Positions 1 to 8,146 of a stretch of 12,245 nt of DNA are shown in pieces; within the stretch, counting starts at the first letter, position 1, and every line of letters begins with the position of its first letter. The notes under the pieces were generated by a model. The model was not told where the DNA came from, made no database searches, and saw only the letters and a program-made list of their open reading frames with translations. Source of the DNA: Alphaproteobacteria bacterium (GTDB lineage Bacteria; Pseudomonadota; Alphaproteobacteria; Rhodobacterales; Rhodobacteraceae); the NCBI GenBank assembly GCA_030830465.1, contig JAURMY010000148.1:1-12245 (forward strand), written 5' to 3'. The position numbers and the translations under genes are program-made.

Positions 1-844
1 CAAGGGCTTCAAGCCCAAGGCCGCTGGTGAACGGGCGGCGGCCTGTGGCAACCAGAACCACGTCAGAGTCAAGACTGGCTTCGGCATCGTTCTTGCGCAA
101 TTTCCAGGTGGTTTTCGCACCCTTTTTCTGCTTTTCAACCTTTTGCACAGCCGCGCCCATCACAAATTCAAGCCCCTGTTTTTTAAGGCTTCTTTGGAAG
201 GTCTTGCAAATCTCTGCATCCATGCCGGGGGTGATTGCGTCCAGAAATTCGACCACAGTCACCTTGGTACCCAGCCGCGCATAGACCGAGCCCATTTCAA
301 GCCCGATCACCCCGGCCCCGATCACGACCATCGTGGCCGGAATCTTGCCCAGCGCCAGTGCGCCGGTCGAGGTCACAATGACTTTTTCATCGACCGGAAC
401 ATTGGGCAATTCCGACGGTTCCGAGCCCGTGGCGATCACGATATTCTTGGCTGTATGAACCTCGTCCCCGACCTTGACTTGCCCTGCCGCAGGGATGGTC
501 GCCCAACCTTTGATCCAGTCTATCTTGTTCTTTTTGAACAGAAATTCTATGCCTTTGGTGTTTCCCTCAACCACCCCGGCCTTGTAGCCTTGCATCTTGG
601 CGAAATCCACCTTCGGGGCGTCGCCGATCAGCCCCATATCGGCGAAGTTATGCATGGCGTCGTGATAGGCGTGGCTGGCATGGAGCAGCGCCTTGGAAGG
701 GATACAGCCGACATTCAAACAGGTGCCACCCAGGGTTTCGCGGCCCTCAACACAGGCGGTTTTCAGGCCCAGTTGCGCGCAGCGGATGGCGCAGACATAG
801 CCGCCTGGGCCGCCGCCGATAACGATGACATCATATCTGGACAT
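1..844 (-). CDS. lpd: Dihydrolipoyl dehydrogenase (E3), 3' end cut by window edge
   Basis: E3 flavoprotein of the 2-oxoglutarate dehydrogenase complex. It reoxidises the dihydrolipoyl group on E2 and passes electrons through FAD to NAD+. The visible 281 residues begin [19 protein letters not shown] with the FAD-binding GGGPGG at residues 10-15. The redox-active disulfide motif [13 protein letters not shown] places the cysteines at 42 and 47. A second Rossmann motif, GAGVIG (176-181), is followed by an acidic E199 typical of NAD preference. The segment [16 protein letters not shown] runs into the window edge. Family members are about 460-470 residues, so the C-terminal interface domain with the catalytic His-Glu pair is outside. 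Start: ATG at 844 has AAGGAGA (857-851) six bases upstream. An in-frame ATG at 910 would add 22 unfamiliar residues and is disfavoured. It lies 140 bp downstream of sucB on the same strand and is probably the E3 dedicated to this complex. Family identity is very secure. Confidence 0.96.
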   Translation of the reverse strand, partial: MSRYDVIVIGGGPGGYVCAIRCAQLGLKTACVEGRETLGGTCLNVGCIPSKALLHASHAYHDAMHNFADMGLIGDAPKVDFAKMQGYKAGVVEGNTKGIEFLFKKNKIDWIKGWATIPAAGQVKVGDEVHTAKNIVIATGSEPSELPNVPVDEKVIVTSTGALALGKIPATMVVIGAGVIGLEMGSVYARLGTKVTVVEFLDAITPGMDAEICKTFQRSLKKQGLEFVMGAAVQKVEKQKKGAKTTWKLRKNDAEASLDSDVVLVATGRRPFTSGLGLEAL

Positions 845-932
845 GAAAAGTCTCCTTCGGTCGAGAACGCCATGCACAACCTGTACATAACGCGTATGGC
901 TGGGCGGCATGTCATTACCACCGGAATTCACT

Positions 933-968
933 GCCCGTCTGCGGGCCGGGCGGCGGTTGTTCCGCCCG
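933..968 (-). other. Two adjacent GC-rich hairpins between sucB and lpd
   Basis: The 140-bp gap between the sucB stop and the lpd start contains two neighbouring inverted repeats. One pairs GCCCG (933-937) with CGGGC (942-946) around a 4-nt loop. The other pairs CGGGCGG (947-953) with CCGCCCG (962-968) around an 8-nt loop. No T-run follows on the minus strand, so this does not look like a complete intrinsic terminator. It could attenuate transcription, or protect the 3' end of the upstream message so that lpd is expressed at a different level from sucAB. The stems are visible in the sequence; the function is inference. The remainder of the gap holds only the lpd ribosome binding site and no gene that I can support. 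Confidence 0.4.
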
Positions 969-984
969 TCTTGGGGCCTTTGCC

Positions 985-2202
985 TTACAAATCCATCAGC
1001 AGGCGGCGCGGATCTTCCAGCGCCTCTTTGACCCGCACAAGGAAGGTCACGGCACCTTTGCCGTCCACGATCCGGTGGTCATAAGACAGCGCCAGATACA
1101 TCATCGGACGGAGGACGATTTCGCCGCCCACCACGACCGGGCGATCCTGGATTTTATGCATGCCCAGGATTCCCGATTGCGGCGGGTTCAGGATCGGTGA
1201 TGACATCAGGGAACCGTAAACCCCGCCGTTTGAAATGGTGAAGGTGCCGCCCTGCATTTCGGCCATGCTGAGCTTGCCATCGCGGGCGCGGACGCCCAGT
1301 TCGGCGATTTTCTTTTCGATCGCGGCAAAGGACATCTGATCGGCATCGCGCACCACCGGCACAACAAGCCCCGACGGGGTGCCGACGGCCACGCCCATAT
1401 GGACAAAGTTCTTATAGACCACATCGGTGCCGTCGATTTCGGCATTGACCTCGGGCACTTCTTTCAGGGCATGAGTGCAGGCCTTGACGAAAAAGGACAT
1501 GAAGCCAAGTTTGACGCCGTGTTTCTTTTCAAACAGGTCTTTGTATTCGCTGCGCAGGCCCATCACGCCGGACATGTCGACCTCATTATAAGTGGTCAGC
1601 ATGGCGGCGGTGTTTTGCGCGTCTTTCAGGCGGCGGGCGATGGTCTGGCGCAGGCGGGTCATCTTGACACGTTCCTCGCGCGCGACATCTTCGGCGGCGG
1701 AAGGGGCGCGCGGGGCCTGGGCCACCGGGGCCGCCGCCGGGGCCGGGGTCTGGGGTGCGGCAGCAGGGGCCGGAGCCTTGAGAACGTCTTCTTTCATGAT
1801 ACGCCCGTCACGGCCGGTGCCCGCGACCTGATCCGGCGACAGCCCTTTTTCCGCCATCAGTTTCTTGGCCGAGGGGGCGTCTTCGACATCTCGTCTGGCC
1901 GCCGGTGCCGGGGCTGCGGCAGGCGCGGGTTCGGCCGCGGCGGCGGGTGCCGGGGCGGCGGATGCGCCTTCGTTGATCATCGCCAGCAGGGCGTTGACGC
2001 CAACGGTTTCGCCTTCGGCGGCGATGATGTCGCCCAGGGTTCCGGCGACGGGCGAGGGCACTTCGACGGTAACCTTGTCGGTTTCCAGTTCGCACAACAT
2101 TTCGTCCACCGCGACGGATTCACCCGGTTTCTTGAACCAAGTGGCGATGGTGGCTTCGGTGACGCTTTCGCCCAGCGTCGGGACGCGCAGTTCGGTTGCC
2201 AT
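985..2202 (-). CDS. sucB: Dihydrolipoyllysine succinyltransferase, E2 of 2-oxoglutarate dehydrogenase
   Basis: E2 core of the 2-oxoglutarate dehydrogenase complex. It transfers the succinyl group from the E1-bound intermediate through lipoyl-lysine to CoA. The 405 residues match the length of E. coli SucB. Domain order: lipoyl domain 1-78 with the modified lysine K43 in [11 protein letters not shown]; Ala/Pro-rich flexible linker about 80-104; peripheral-subunit-binding domain about 107-141 ([26 protein letters not shown]); second Ala/Pro linker about 143-167; catalytic acyltransferase domain to the end. The active-site motif SYDHRIVDG contributes H376 and D380. The motif [20 protein letters not shown] is typical of succinyl rather than acetyl E2 enzymes. 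It begins 3 nt after the sucA stop. Its ribosome binding site lies inside the last codons of sucA, so the two are very likely translated in a coupled way, suiting fixed E1:E2 supply. There is a single lipoyl domain and no sign of damage. Confidence 0.98.
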   Translation of the reverse strand: MATELRVPTLGESVTEATIATWFKKPGESVAVDEMLCELETDKVTVEVPSPVAGTLGDIIAAEGETVGVNALLAMINEGASAAPAPAAAAEPAPAAAPAPAARRDVEDAPSAKKLMAEKGLSPDQVAGTGRDGRIMKEDVLKAPAPAAAPQTPAPAAAPVAQAPRAPSAAEDVAREERVKMTRLRQTIARRLKDAQNTAAMLTTYNEVDMSGVMGLRSEYKDLFEKKHGVKLGFMSFFVKACTHALKEVPEVNAEIDGTDVVYKNFVHMGVAVGTPSGLVVPVVRDADQMSFAAIEKKIAELGVRARDGKLSMAEMQGGTFTISNGGVYGSLMSSPILNPPQSGILGMHKIQDRPVVVGGEIVLRPMMYLALSYDHRIVDGKGAVTFLVRVKEALEDPRRLLMDL

Positions 2203-2205
2203 GGG

Positions 2206-5157
2206 TTATTCCTCTTCGATGCCAAGCGCGTCGTTGACCAGCGCCTGTTGTTGTTGTTTGTGCTGGGACGCAAGGCCCGTGGCGGGCGAGGCGGCGGCGG
2301 GGCGTCCGGCATAATGCGGGCGCTTGCTGTGGGCGTCGATGCGGCCAAGGATCCATTCGATGTTGGGTTCGACAAAGGTCCAGGCGCCCTGGTTTTTCGG
2401 CTCTTCCTGGCACCAGATCACTTCGGCATTGGCAAAGCGCGACAGTTCCTTGGACATCGACATGGCCGGGAAAGGATAGAACTGTTCCAGACGCAGGATA
2501 TAGACATCATCCAGACCGGCGGCGTCACGGCTTTCCAGAAGGTCGAAATAGACCTTGCCGGAGCAAATCACCACGCGGCGGATCTGGTCATCGGGCTTCA
2601 GCTTGGTGTCGGAATTGCCGTGCTGGGCATCGTCCCACAGGACCCGATGGAAGGAGGACCCGGTCGCCATTTCCTCAAGTGTGCTGACGGCCATTTTATG
2701 GCGCAGCAGGGATTTCGGGGTCATCATGATCAGCGGTTTGCGGAAGCTGCGGTGCAACTGGCGGCGCAGGATGTGGAAATAGTTCGACGGCGTCGTGCAG
2801 TTGGCGACGATCCAGTTATCCTCGGCCGACATTTGCAGGAACCGTTCCAGACGGGCGCTGGAATGCTCCGGCCCCTGCCCTTCATAGCCGTGCGGCAGTA
2901 GCATCACGAGGCCGGACATCCGCAGCCATTTGCGTTCGCCTGAACTGATGAACTGGTCGATCATGATCTGCGCGCCATTGGCGAAATCGCCGAACTGGGC
3001 CTCCCACAGGGTCAGGGCATTGGGTTCGGCCAGCGAATAGCCGTATTCAAAGCCCAGAACCGCATATTCCGACAGCATCGAGTCGATCACGTTATACTGG
3101 GCCTGACCGTCGCGGATATGGTTCAGCGGATAATGACGATGCTCGGTCTCCTGGTCGACAAAGGCAGAGTGGCGTTGGCTGAAAGTGCCGCGCGTGCTGT
3201 CCTGACCGGCCAGACGCACGGGATAACCTTCAAGCTGAAGCGAGCCAAAGGCCAGCGCCTCAGCCGTGGCCCAGTCGATACCTTTGCCCGTGGCCATCAT
3301 TTCCTGCTTGGACTCAAGCTGGCGGGCGACGGTGCGGTGCAGGTTAAATCCTTCGGGCACGCGGGTCAGCGCCGTGCCGATTTCCAGCAGGGTTTCCATC
3401 GGCACCGAGGTCGCGCCGCGCTGATATTCCCCGGCCTTATGGTCCAGATGCGACCAGCGGCCGTCCAGCCAGTCCGCCTTGTTGGGGCGGTAATCCTTGC
3501 CCGCCTCAAACTCTTCGTTCAGCCGGGCCTGAAACGCGGCTTTCATATCCTCGATCTCACCCTCGGGGATCAGACCATCAGCGACCAGACGTTCGGTATA
3601 AAGTTGCAACGTGGTTTTGTGGGTCTTGATGTTCTTGTACATCAGAGGGTTGGTGAACATCGGTTCATCCCCCTCGTTATGGCCGAAGCGGCGGTAACAG
3701 AAGATATCCAGCACCACGTCCTTGTGGAACTTCTGCCTAAATTCGGTGGCCACGCGGGCGGCGTGAACCACCGCTTCGGGGTCATCGCCGTTGACGTGGA
3801 AAATCGGCGCTTCCACCATCAGCGCGATATCGGTCGGATAAGGCGACGAGCGACTGAAATGCGGTGCCGTGGTAAAGCCGATCTGGTTGTTCACAATGAT
3901 ATGCATGGTGCCGCCGGTGCGATGGCCGACAAGCCCCGACAGCCCGAAACATTCAGCCACGACGCCCTGCCCGGCAAAGGCCGCATCGCCGTGCAACAGC
4001 ACCGGCAGAACGCGGGTGCGGTCGGCGTCATGCTTTTGCGTCTGCTTGGCGCGGACCTTGCCCAGAACCACGGGGTTCACCGCCTCCAGATGGCTGGGAT
4101 TGGCGGTCAGCGACAGGTGCACCTTGTTTTCATCAAAGGCGCGGTCGCTGGAGGCCCCCAAGTGATATTTCACATCGCCCGAGCCTTCCACATCGGTCGG
4201 CTTGAACGAACCGCCCTGAAATTCGTTGAAAATCGCCCGGTAGGGTTTGGCCATGACATTGGCCAGCACCGACAAGCGGCCCCGGTGCGGCATGCCGATC
4301 ACGATTTCCTCAACCCCCAGCGCGCCGCCGCGCTTGATGATCTGTTCCATCGCGGGGATCAAGGCCTCGCCGCCGTCAAGGCCAAAGCGCTTGGTGCCCA
4401 TGTATTTGACATGCAGGAATTTCTCAAAGCCCTCGGCCTCGACCAGCTTGTTCAGGATCGCCTTGCGGCCCTCGCGGGTAAAGGCGATTTCCTTGCCGTA
4501 GCCTTCGATCCGCTCTTTCAGCCAGCCGGCCTCTTCCGGGTTGGAGATGTGCATATATTGCAACGCGAAAGTGCCGCAATAGGTGCGGCGCACAATCGCG
4601 AGGATCTCGCGCATTGAAGCAACCTGCAGGCCCAGAACATTGTCGATGAAAATCGGCCGGTCCATGTCGGTTTCGCTGAACCCGTAGGATTTCGGGTCCA
4701 GTTCCGGGTGGCGGCTGGTGTCCACCATCCTGAGAGGATCAAGATCGGCGGCCAGATGGCCCCGGATGCGGTAGGCGCGGATGATCATCAGGGCGCGCAG
4801 ACTGTCCAGAACCGCCTGCTGCACCTGTGCGTCGGTCAGGGTCACACCCTTTTCCTCGGCTTTGGCGCGGACCTTTTCGGCGGCTTTCGCCGGTTCCGTC
4901 GGCCATTGACCGTCAAGCGCCGCCGTCAACTCGTCGCTGGTCTGCGGCGGCCAGTCTGTGCGGTGCCATGACGCCCCGGCAGCCTCATGTTTCACGTCCG
5001 AGCCGCTGTCACCAAGCGACTTGAACCACGCCCGCCAGCTTTCATCGACCGCGTTCGGGTCGTCCGCATAGCGCGCATAAAGCTGTTCGACATATTCCGC
5101 GTTATGGCCTTGCAGGAAGGACGAGGAATGAAACTGGTCGTTGGTTTGTTCGGTCAT
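2206..5157 (-). CDS. sucA: 2-oxoglutarate dehydrogenase E1 component
   Basis: Thiamine-diphosphate-dependent E1 of the 2-oxoglutarate dehydrogenase complex; it decarboxylates 2-oxoglutarate and succinylates the E2 lipoyl group. With the chosen ATG it has 983 residues; alphaproteobacterial members are somewhat longer than the 933 of E. coli. Landmarks: N-terminal E2/E3-docking segment FLQGHNAEYVEQLYARYADD (about 14-33); MPHRGRLSVLANV (about 289); the cofactor region GDAAFAGQG (about 390) to NNQIGFTT (about 423); FGHNEGDEP (about 491); GQDSTRGTFSQRHS (about 651); HGYEGQGPEHSSARLERFL (about 756); and EEPKNQGAW near the C terminus (about 918). Start: ATG at 5157 is preceded by AGGA six bases upstream and gives the familiar MTEQTNDQFHSSSF beginning. 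The upstream in-frame GTG at 5193 adds 12 unconvincing residues. A polar tail with a short glutamine run precedes the terminal GIEEE that carries the sucB ribosome binding site. It lies 54 bp downstream of the hydrolase gene. Confidence 0.98.
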   Translation of the reverse strand: MTEQTNDQFHSSSFLQGHNAEYVEQLYARYADDPNAVDESWRAWFKSLGDSGSDVKHEAAGASWHRTDWPPQTSDELTAALDGQWPTEPAKAAEKVRAKAEEKGVTLTDAQVQQAVLDSLRALMIIRAYRIRGHLAADLDPLRMVDTSRHPELDPKSYGFSETDMDRPIFIDNVLGLQVASMREILAIVRRTYCGTFALQYMHISNPEEAGWLKERIEGYGKEIAFTREGRKAILNKLVEAEGFEKFLHVKYMGTKRFGLDGGEALIPAMEQIIKRGGALGVEEIVIGMPHRGRLSVLANVMAKPYRAIFNEFQGGSFKPTDVEGSGDVKYHLGASSDRAFDENKVHLSLTANPSHLEAVNPVVLGKVRAKQTQKHDADRTRVLPVLLHGDAAFAGQGVVAECFGLSGLVGHRTGGTMHIIVNNQIGFTTAPHFSRSSPYPTDIALMVEAPIFHVNGDDPEAVVHAARVATEFRQKFHKDVVLDIFCYRRFGHNEGDEPMFTNPLMYKNIKTHKTTLQLYTERLVADGLIPEGEIEDMKAAFQARLNEEFEAGKDYRPNKADWLDGRWSHLDHKAGEYQRGATSVPMETLLEIGTALTRVPEGFNLHRTVARQLESKQEMMATGKGIDWATAEALAFGSLQLEGYPVRLAGQDSTRGTFSQRHSAFVDQETEHRHYPLNHIRDGQAQYNVIDSMLSEYAVLGFEYGYSLAEPNALTLWEAQFGDFANGAQIMIDQFISSGERKWLRMSGLVMLLPHGYEGQGPEHSSARLERFLQMSAEDNWIVANCTTPSNYFHILRRQLHRSFRKPLIMMTPKSLLRHKMAVSTLEEMATGSSFHRVLWDDAQHGNSDTKLKPDDQIRRVVICSGKVYFDLLESRDAAGLDDVYILRLEQFYPFPAMSMSKELSRFANAEVIWCQEEPKNQGAWTFVEPNIEWILGRIDAHSKRPHYAGRPAAASPATGLASQHKQQQQALVNDALGIEEE
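2209..2214 (-). promoter_or_regulatory. sucB ribosome binding site embedded in the sucA C-terminal codons
   Basis: Reading the minus strand, GAGGAA sits six bases before the sucB ATG and encodes the last two glutamates of SucA (the protein ends GIEEE). The sucA stop TAA lies between this element and the ATG. Ribosomes finishing sucA therefore sit directly over the sucB initiation site, a classic arrangement for translational coupling. Confidence 0.75.
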
Positions 5158-5188
5158 GTTCGATCCTGAGTGATACGACTTCGCTGTG

Positions 5189-5210
5189 GGCACTTAAGGC
5201 GCTGGCACTT
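5189..5210. repeat. 7-bp direct repeat in the short gap before sucA
   Basis: GGCACTT occurs at 5189-5195 and again at 5204-5210, offset by 15 bp, in the 54-bp stretch between the hydrolase stop and the sucA start. Such a short repeat can arise by chance. It is the only structure I see in this gap apart from the sucA ribosome binding site (5164-5167). It could be a scar of the hydrolase insertion or a weak protein-binding site; neither is demonstrated. Confidence 0.3.
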
Positions 5211-5211
5211 G

Positions 5212-5970
5212 CTATTTGAGTTCCCTGATTGCGATTTGTCTAAGTTTTTCCGAATAGCCTGAGGTCAGGTTATGGGCGGTCGACGGTATCTCGATGTAGC
5301 TGGCATCCAATCCCGCCGTTCTTGCAAGTTCAACATAGGCCTTCGCCAAAGCCGGTCGGGTGTTACTGTCAGAAGACCCGTTTACCGCGATAATTCTTGT
5401 TCCTTTGCCGACCTTATTCACAAAGTCCACGGGTGACTGGCTTGCAGGCCATGCCGACGCATTTCTGGAAGCCCTCCAAGTCTTGATATCACAAGGGCAG
5501 GACGCAAGAATTGCGGTGTCGATCAGACCGGGGTAGCGTCCGATGATCACCCCCAGTTGGGCAGAGCCGCCGGAATGTCCGATCACAATCACCCTCGACG
5601 GTTTGATCTGTTTCTTGAGATTCAAGATCGTGTCCGCCACCAGGGCATTGTTGCGGCTGGTGTAATGATCACTCCGCCCATTATTGCTGCCGGTGCTCTT
5701 TTGCCCCGAGGCATCGAAATACCCCGGTCGCAAAACAGCAGCGGCAATTGTTCCCGTTTTGGCAGAAGCAACCGAGGCGGCCAAAGGATACAGGTAATCT
5801 GCGGCGCCTCCGCTGCTGACGTCACCGTGCAACAGGATCACCAAATTTCGGTTCCCTGAACCATAAAGCTTTCCGGCAAGCGGCGACAGGGATTGCGCCG
5901 CAAGTGCGGGTGCCAAAAGCAGGGTTGCCACCGCTAACAAGAAACCGAAACTTGCCCGTGCTCGACCCAT
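5212..5970 (-). CDS. Exported alpha/beta-hydrolase (esterase/peptidase-like), function unknown
   Basis: A 252-residue protein. The N terminus MGRARASFGFLLAVATLLL followed by APALAAQ is a convincing Sec signal peptide: two arginines, a hydrophobic core and A-x-A cleavage near residue 24. The product should therefore act in the periplasm or outside. The mature part is an alpha/beta-hydrolase: strand plus oxyanion motif LVILLHGD (43-50), nucleophile elbow GHSGG (131-135) with S133, a likely acid D201 after IIAVNGSSDS, and a likely catalytic histidine H233 in STAHN. The only two cysteines, C158 and C160 in SCPCD, could form a tight CxC disulfide. The ATG lies 3 nt after the sucD stop with no strong ribosome binding site, so translation is probably coupled to sucD. 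Substrate is unknown; esterase, lipase or peptidase activities all fit. It has no obvious place in 2-oxoglutarate metabolism. Hand-counted rows suggest somewhat lower GC than sucA (about 51% over three rows against about 56% over two). Confidence 0.85.
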   Translation of the reverse strand: MGRARASFGFLLAVATLLLAPALAAQSLSPLAGKLYGSGNRNLVILLHGDVSSGGAADYLYPLAASVASAKTGTIAAAVLRPGYFDASGQKSTGSNNGRSDHYTSRNNALVADTILNLKKQIKPSRVIVIGHSGGSAQLGVIIGRYPGLIDTAILASCPCDIKTWRASRNASAWPASQSPVDFVNKVGKGTRIIAVNGSSDSNTRPALAKAYVELARTAGLDASYIEIPSTAHNLTSGYSEKLRQIAIRELK

Positions 5971-5973
5971 GGA

Positions 5974-6855
5974 TTACCCGATCGCCTTCAGTACAGCCTC
6001 GCCCAGACCGGCGGGGCTTTCGGCCACGACGATGCCTGCGGACCGCATCGCTTCGATCTTGCTTTCCGCGTCGCCCTTGCCGCCCGAGACAATCGCACCG
6101 GCATGGCCCATGCGGCGGCCCGGCGGGGCTGTGCGGCCGGCGATGAAACCGGCGACAGGTTTCTTGCGGCCTTTTTTCGCCTCGTCCTTCAGGAATTGCG
6201 CGGCCTCTTCTTCGGCCGAGCCGCCGATTTCACCGATCATGATGATCGAGTGGGTGTCAGGATCGCCCAGGAACCATTCCAGCACGTCGATATGCTCGGT
6301 CCCCTTGATCGGATCGCCGCCGATGCCAACGCAGGTGGATTGTCCAAGGCCGATGGCGGTGGTCTGGCCCACGGCCTCGTATGTCAAAGTGCCGGAACGC
6401 GACACGACGCCGACCGAGCCAGGTTTGTGGATATGTCCGGGCATGATGCCGATCTTGCACGGGCCGGGGGTGATGACACCTGGGCAGTTTGGCCCGATCA
6501 GGCGGGAATTGGAGCCGTCCAGCGCGCGTTTCACCTTCATCATGTCCAGAACCGGGATGCCTTCGGTGATGCAAACGATCAGTTCCAGTTCGGCGTCAAT
6601 CGCCTCAAGGATCGCGTCGGCGGCGAAGGGCGGCGGCACATAGATCGCGGTGGCATTGGCCCCGGTCTTTTCCCGCGCCTCGGCCACGGTGTTGAAAATC
6701 GGCAGGTTCAGGTGGGTTTGACCGCCCTTGCCGGGCGTCACGCCGCCGACCATTTTGGTGCCATATTCGATGGCCTGTTCCGAGTGGAACGTGCCTTGGG
6801 ACCCCGTGAAACCCTGGCAGATGACTTTGGTGTTTTTATTGACGAGTACGGACAT
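5974..6855 (-). CDS. sucD: Succinyl-CoA synthetase alpha subunit
   Basis: The alpha subunit carries the phosphohistidine intermediate and the CoA site of succinyl-CoA synthetase. This enzyme converts succinyl-CoA, ADP (or GDP) and phosphate to succinate, CoA and the nucleoside triphosphate. The 293 residues start [20 protein letters not shown], with the CoA-binding [10 protein letters not shown] at 15-24. [10 protein letters not shown] (122-131), [10 protein letters not shown] (151-160) and IGGDPIKGT (178-186) are family signatures. The active histidine is H251 in [14 protein letters not shown]. The C terminus ([16 protein letters not shown]) is intact. Start: ATG at 6855 is 4 nt past the sucC stop, with AAGGGG (6870-6865) nine bases upstream. 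It works as a heterotetramer with SucC, encoded immediately before it, and draws its substrate from the SucAB-Lpd complex encoded after it. Confidence 0.98.
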   Translation of the reverse strand: MSVLVNKNTKVICQGFTGSQGTFHSEQAIEYGTKMVGGVTPGKGGQTHLNLPIFNTVAEAREKTGANATAIYVPPPFAADAILEAIDAELELIVCITEGIPVLDMMKVKRALDGSNSRLIGPNCPGVITPGPCKIGIMPGHIHKPGSVGVVSRSGTLTYEAVGQTTAIGLGQSTCVGIGGDPIKGTEHIDVLEWFLGDPDTHSIIMIGEIGGSAEEEAAQFLKDEAKKGRKKPVAGFIAGRTAPPGRRMGHAGAIVSGGKGDAESKIEAMRSAGIVVAESPAGLGEAVLKAIG

Positions 6856-6859
6856 CCGA

Positions 6860-8056
6860 TCAGGCCCCTTTTACTGCTGCAACGATCTTTTGCGCCGCAT
6901 CGCCGAGGTCGTCGGCGGCGATCACATCCAGACCTGATGTGTTGATGATTTCCTTGCCCTTTTCGACATTGGTGCCTTCCAGACGCACGACCAGCGGGAC
7001 TTTCAGGCCGACCTCTTTCACCGCGGCGACCACGCCTTCGGCGATGACATCACAGCGCATGATGCCGCCGAAGATGTTGACAAGGATGCCTTTGACCTGC
7101 GGGTCCGAGGTGATGATCTTGAAGGCCTCGGTCACTTTTTCCTTGGTCGCGCCGCCGCCGACATCCAAAAAGTTGGCGGGTTCCGAGCCGTAAAGCTTGA
7201 TGATATCCATCGTTGCCATGGCCAGACCCGCGCCATTGACCATGCAGCCGATCTCGCCATCCAGTGCGATATAGTTGAGGTCGAATTTTGACGCAGCCAG
7301 TTCCTTGGGGTCTTCCTCGGTTTCGTCGCGCAGGGCCAGAATGTCCGGTTGGCGGTACATCGCGTTGCCGTCAAAGCCCATTTTTGCATCAAGGCATTTC
7401 AGGTCGCCCTTGTCGGTGACGATCAAGGGGTTGATCTCCAGCATCTCCATGTCGCGTTCCAGGAACATGGTGTAAAGCGTGCGGATCAGTTTCAAACATT
7501 GCTTGATTTGCGGCCCAGCAAGACCCAGCGCAAAGGCGACGCGGCGACCGTGGAAATCCGACAGGCCGGAGGCCGGGTCGATGGAAAAGGTCAGGATCTT
7601 TTCCGGCGTCTTGGCGGCGACCTCTTCAATGTCCATGCCGCCCTCGGTCGAGCAGACAAAGGCGATGCGGCTGGTTTGCCGGTCAACCAGCAGGGCCAGG
7701 TAAAGTTCGGTCTGAATGCCCGAGCCATCCTCGATATAGACCCGGTTGACCTGTTTGCCCGCCGGGCCGGTCTGATGGGTGATCAGGGTGCGGCCCAGCA
7801 TTTTTTCAGCCTCAAGCGCCGCCTCGGACACCGATTTCGTCAGGCGCACGCCGCCTTTTTCACCGGCCTCGGGTTCCTTGAAATGGCCCTTGCCGCGACC
7901 GCCGGCATGGATTTGCGCCTTGACCACCCACAGCGGGCCGTCGAGTTCCCCCGCCATGGTCTTGGCTTCATCCGCTTTCAGGACGACGCGGCCATCGGAC
8001 ACCGGTGCGCCGTAGTCGCGTAACAATCGTTTGGCCTGATATTCGTGGATGTTCAT
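6860..8056 (-). CDS. sucC: Succinyl-CoA synthetase beta subunit
   Basis: ATP-grasp beta subunit supplying the nucleotide and succinate sites of succinyl-CoA synthetase. The 398 residues begin [20 protein letters not shown], the normal start of the family. Visible motifs: the nucleotide-binding region [17 protein letters not shown] (44-60); the metal-binding EINPL (207-211); [11 protein letters not shown] (274-284); [12 protein letters not shown] (297-308); and [13 protein letters not shown] (327-339), which lines the succinate site. Length is typical (E. coli 388). First gene of the sucCD-hydrolase-sucAB-lpd run. Its own ribosome binding site is modest (GGGACGA, a few bases upstream), and the ATG overlaps the stop of a 35-codon leader frame. 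The 198-bp region upstream is rich in dyads, so transcriptional control of the whole run is probably exercised here. Confidence 0.98.
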   Translation of the reverse strand: MNIHEYQAKRLLRDYGAPVSDGRVVLKADEAKTMAGELDGPLWVVKAQIHAGGRGKGHFKEPEAGEKGGVRLTKSVSEAALEAEKMLGRTLITHQTGPAGKQVNRVYIEDGSGIQTELYLALLVDRQTSRIAFVCSTEGGMDIEEVAAKTPEKILTFSIDPASGLSDFHGRRVAFALGLAGPQIKQCLKLIRTLYTMFLERDMEMLEINPLIVTDKGDLKCLDAKMGFDGNAMYRQPDILALRDETEEDPKELAASKFDLNYIALDGEIGCMVNGAGLAMATMDIIKLYGSEPANFLDVGGGATKEKVTEAFKIITSDPQVKGILVNIFGGIMRCDVIAEGVVAAVKEVGLKVPLVVRLEGTNVEKGKEIINTSGLDVIAADDLGDAAQKIVAAVKGA

Positions 8057-8080
8057 GGAATTCGTCCCGCTGCTGCTTGT

Positions 8081-8098
8081 TTGTCTGACAAGGTGTCA
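8081..8098. promoter_or_regulatory. Interlocking dyads TTGTC-T-GACAA and TGACA-AGG-TGTCA close to sucC
   Basis: TTGTCTGACAA (8081-8091) is a perfect odd-centred palindrome. Its right half also pairs with the next element: TGACA (8086-8090), then AGG, then TGTCA (8094-8098). The block lies 25-42 bp upstream of the sucC ATG. It may be a second protein-binding site or a small RNA hairpin in the sucC leader. The symmetry is directly visible; the role is inference. Confidence 0.35.
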
Positions 8099-8128
8099 CA
8101 GGCAGAGGACAGGGAAAAGCCCAAGATA

Positions 8129-8146
8129 GGGTTAACCGGGTTGAAC
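8129..8146. promoter_or_regulatory. GGTTAACC palindrome inside a 9-bp tandem near-repeat
   Basis: GGTTAACC at 8130-8137 is a perfect 8-bp palindrome. It belongs to two tandem near-copies, GGGTTAACC (8129-8137) and GGGTTGAAC (8138-8146), which also create the odd-centred dyad AACC-G-GGTT (8134-8142). LacI-type carbon regulators often use AACCGGTT-like sites. The R. sphaeroides regulator CceR is known to act on TCA-cycle genes, but I cannot match this block confidently to its motif from memory. Confidence 0.3.

Noticed and set aside
845..910. Possible 22-residue N-terminal extension of Lpd from an ATG at 910
   Set aside because: The strong AAGGAGA lies directly before the ATG at 844, and [12 protein letters not shown] is the standard family start; the extension resembles nothing in the family.
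143..1084. Plus-strand open frame opposite lpd
   Set aside because: The minus strand encodes Lpd with FAD, disulfide and NAD motifs; the plus frame is Asp/His/Arg-rich noise.
1399..2901. Plus-strand open frame of about 500 codons opposite sucB and the end of sucA
   Set aside because: It is an antisense shadow of GC-rich coding DNA. Its translation is low-complexity Gly/Arg/His/Phe-rich without any family motif, while the minus strand encodes unmistakable SucB and SucA.
3118..4617. Plus-strand open frame of about 500 codons opposite sucA
   Set aside because: Antisense shadow of sucA with no ribosome binding site and no recognisable domain; the SucA motifs on the other strand run through the whole interval.
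5158..5193. Longer SucA starting at the GTG at 5193
   Set aside because: The internal ATG at 5157 has a well-placed AGGA and gives the expected N terminus; the extra 12 residues lie in the intergenic leader.
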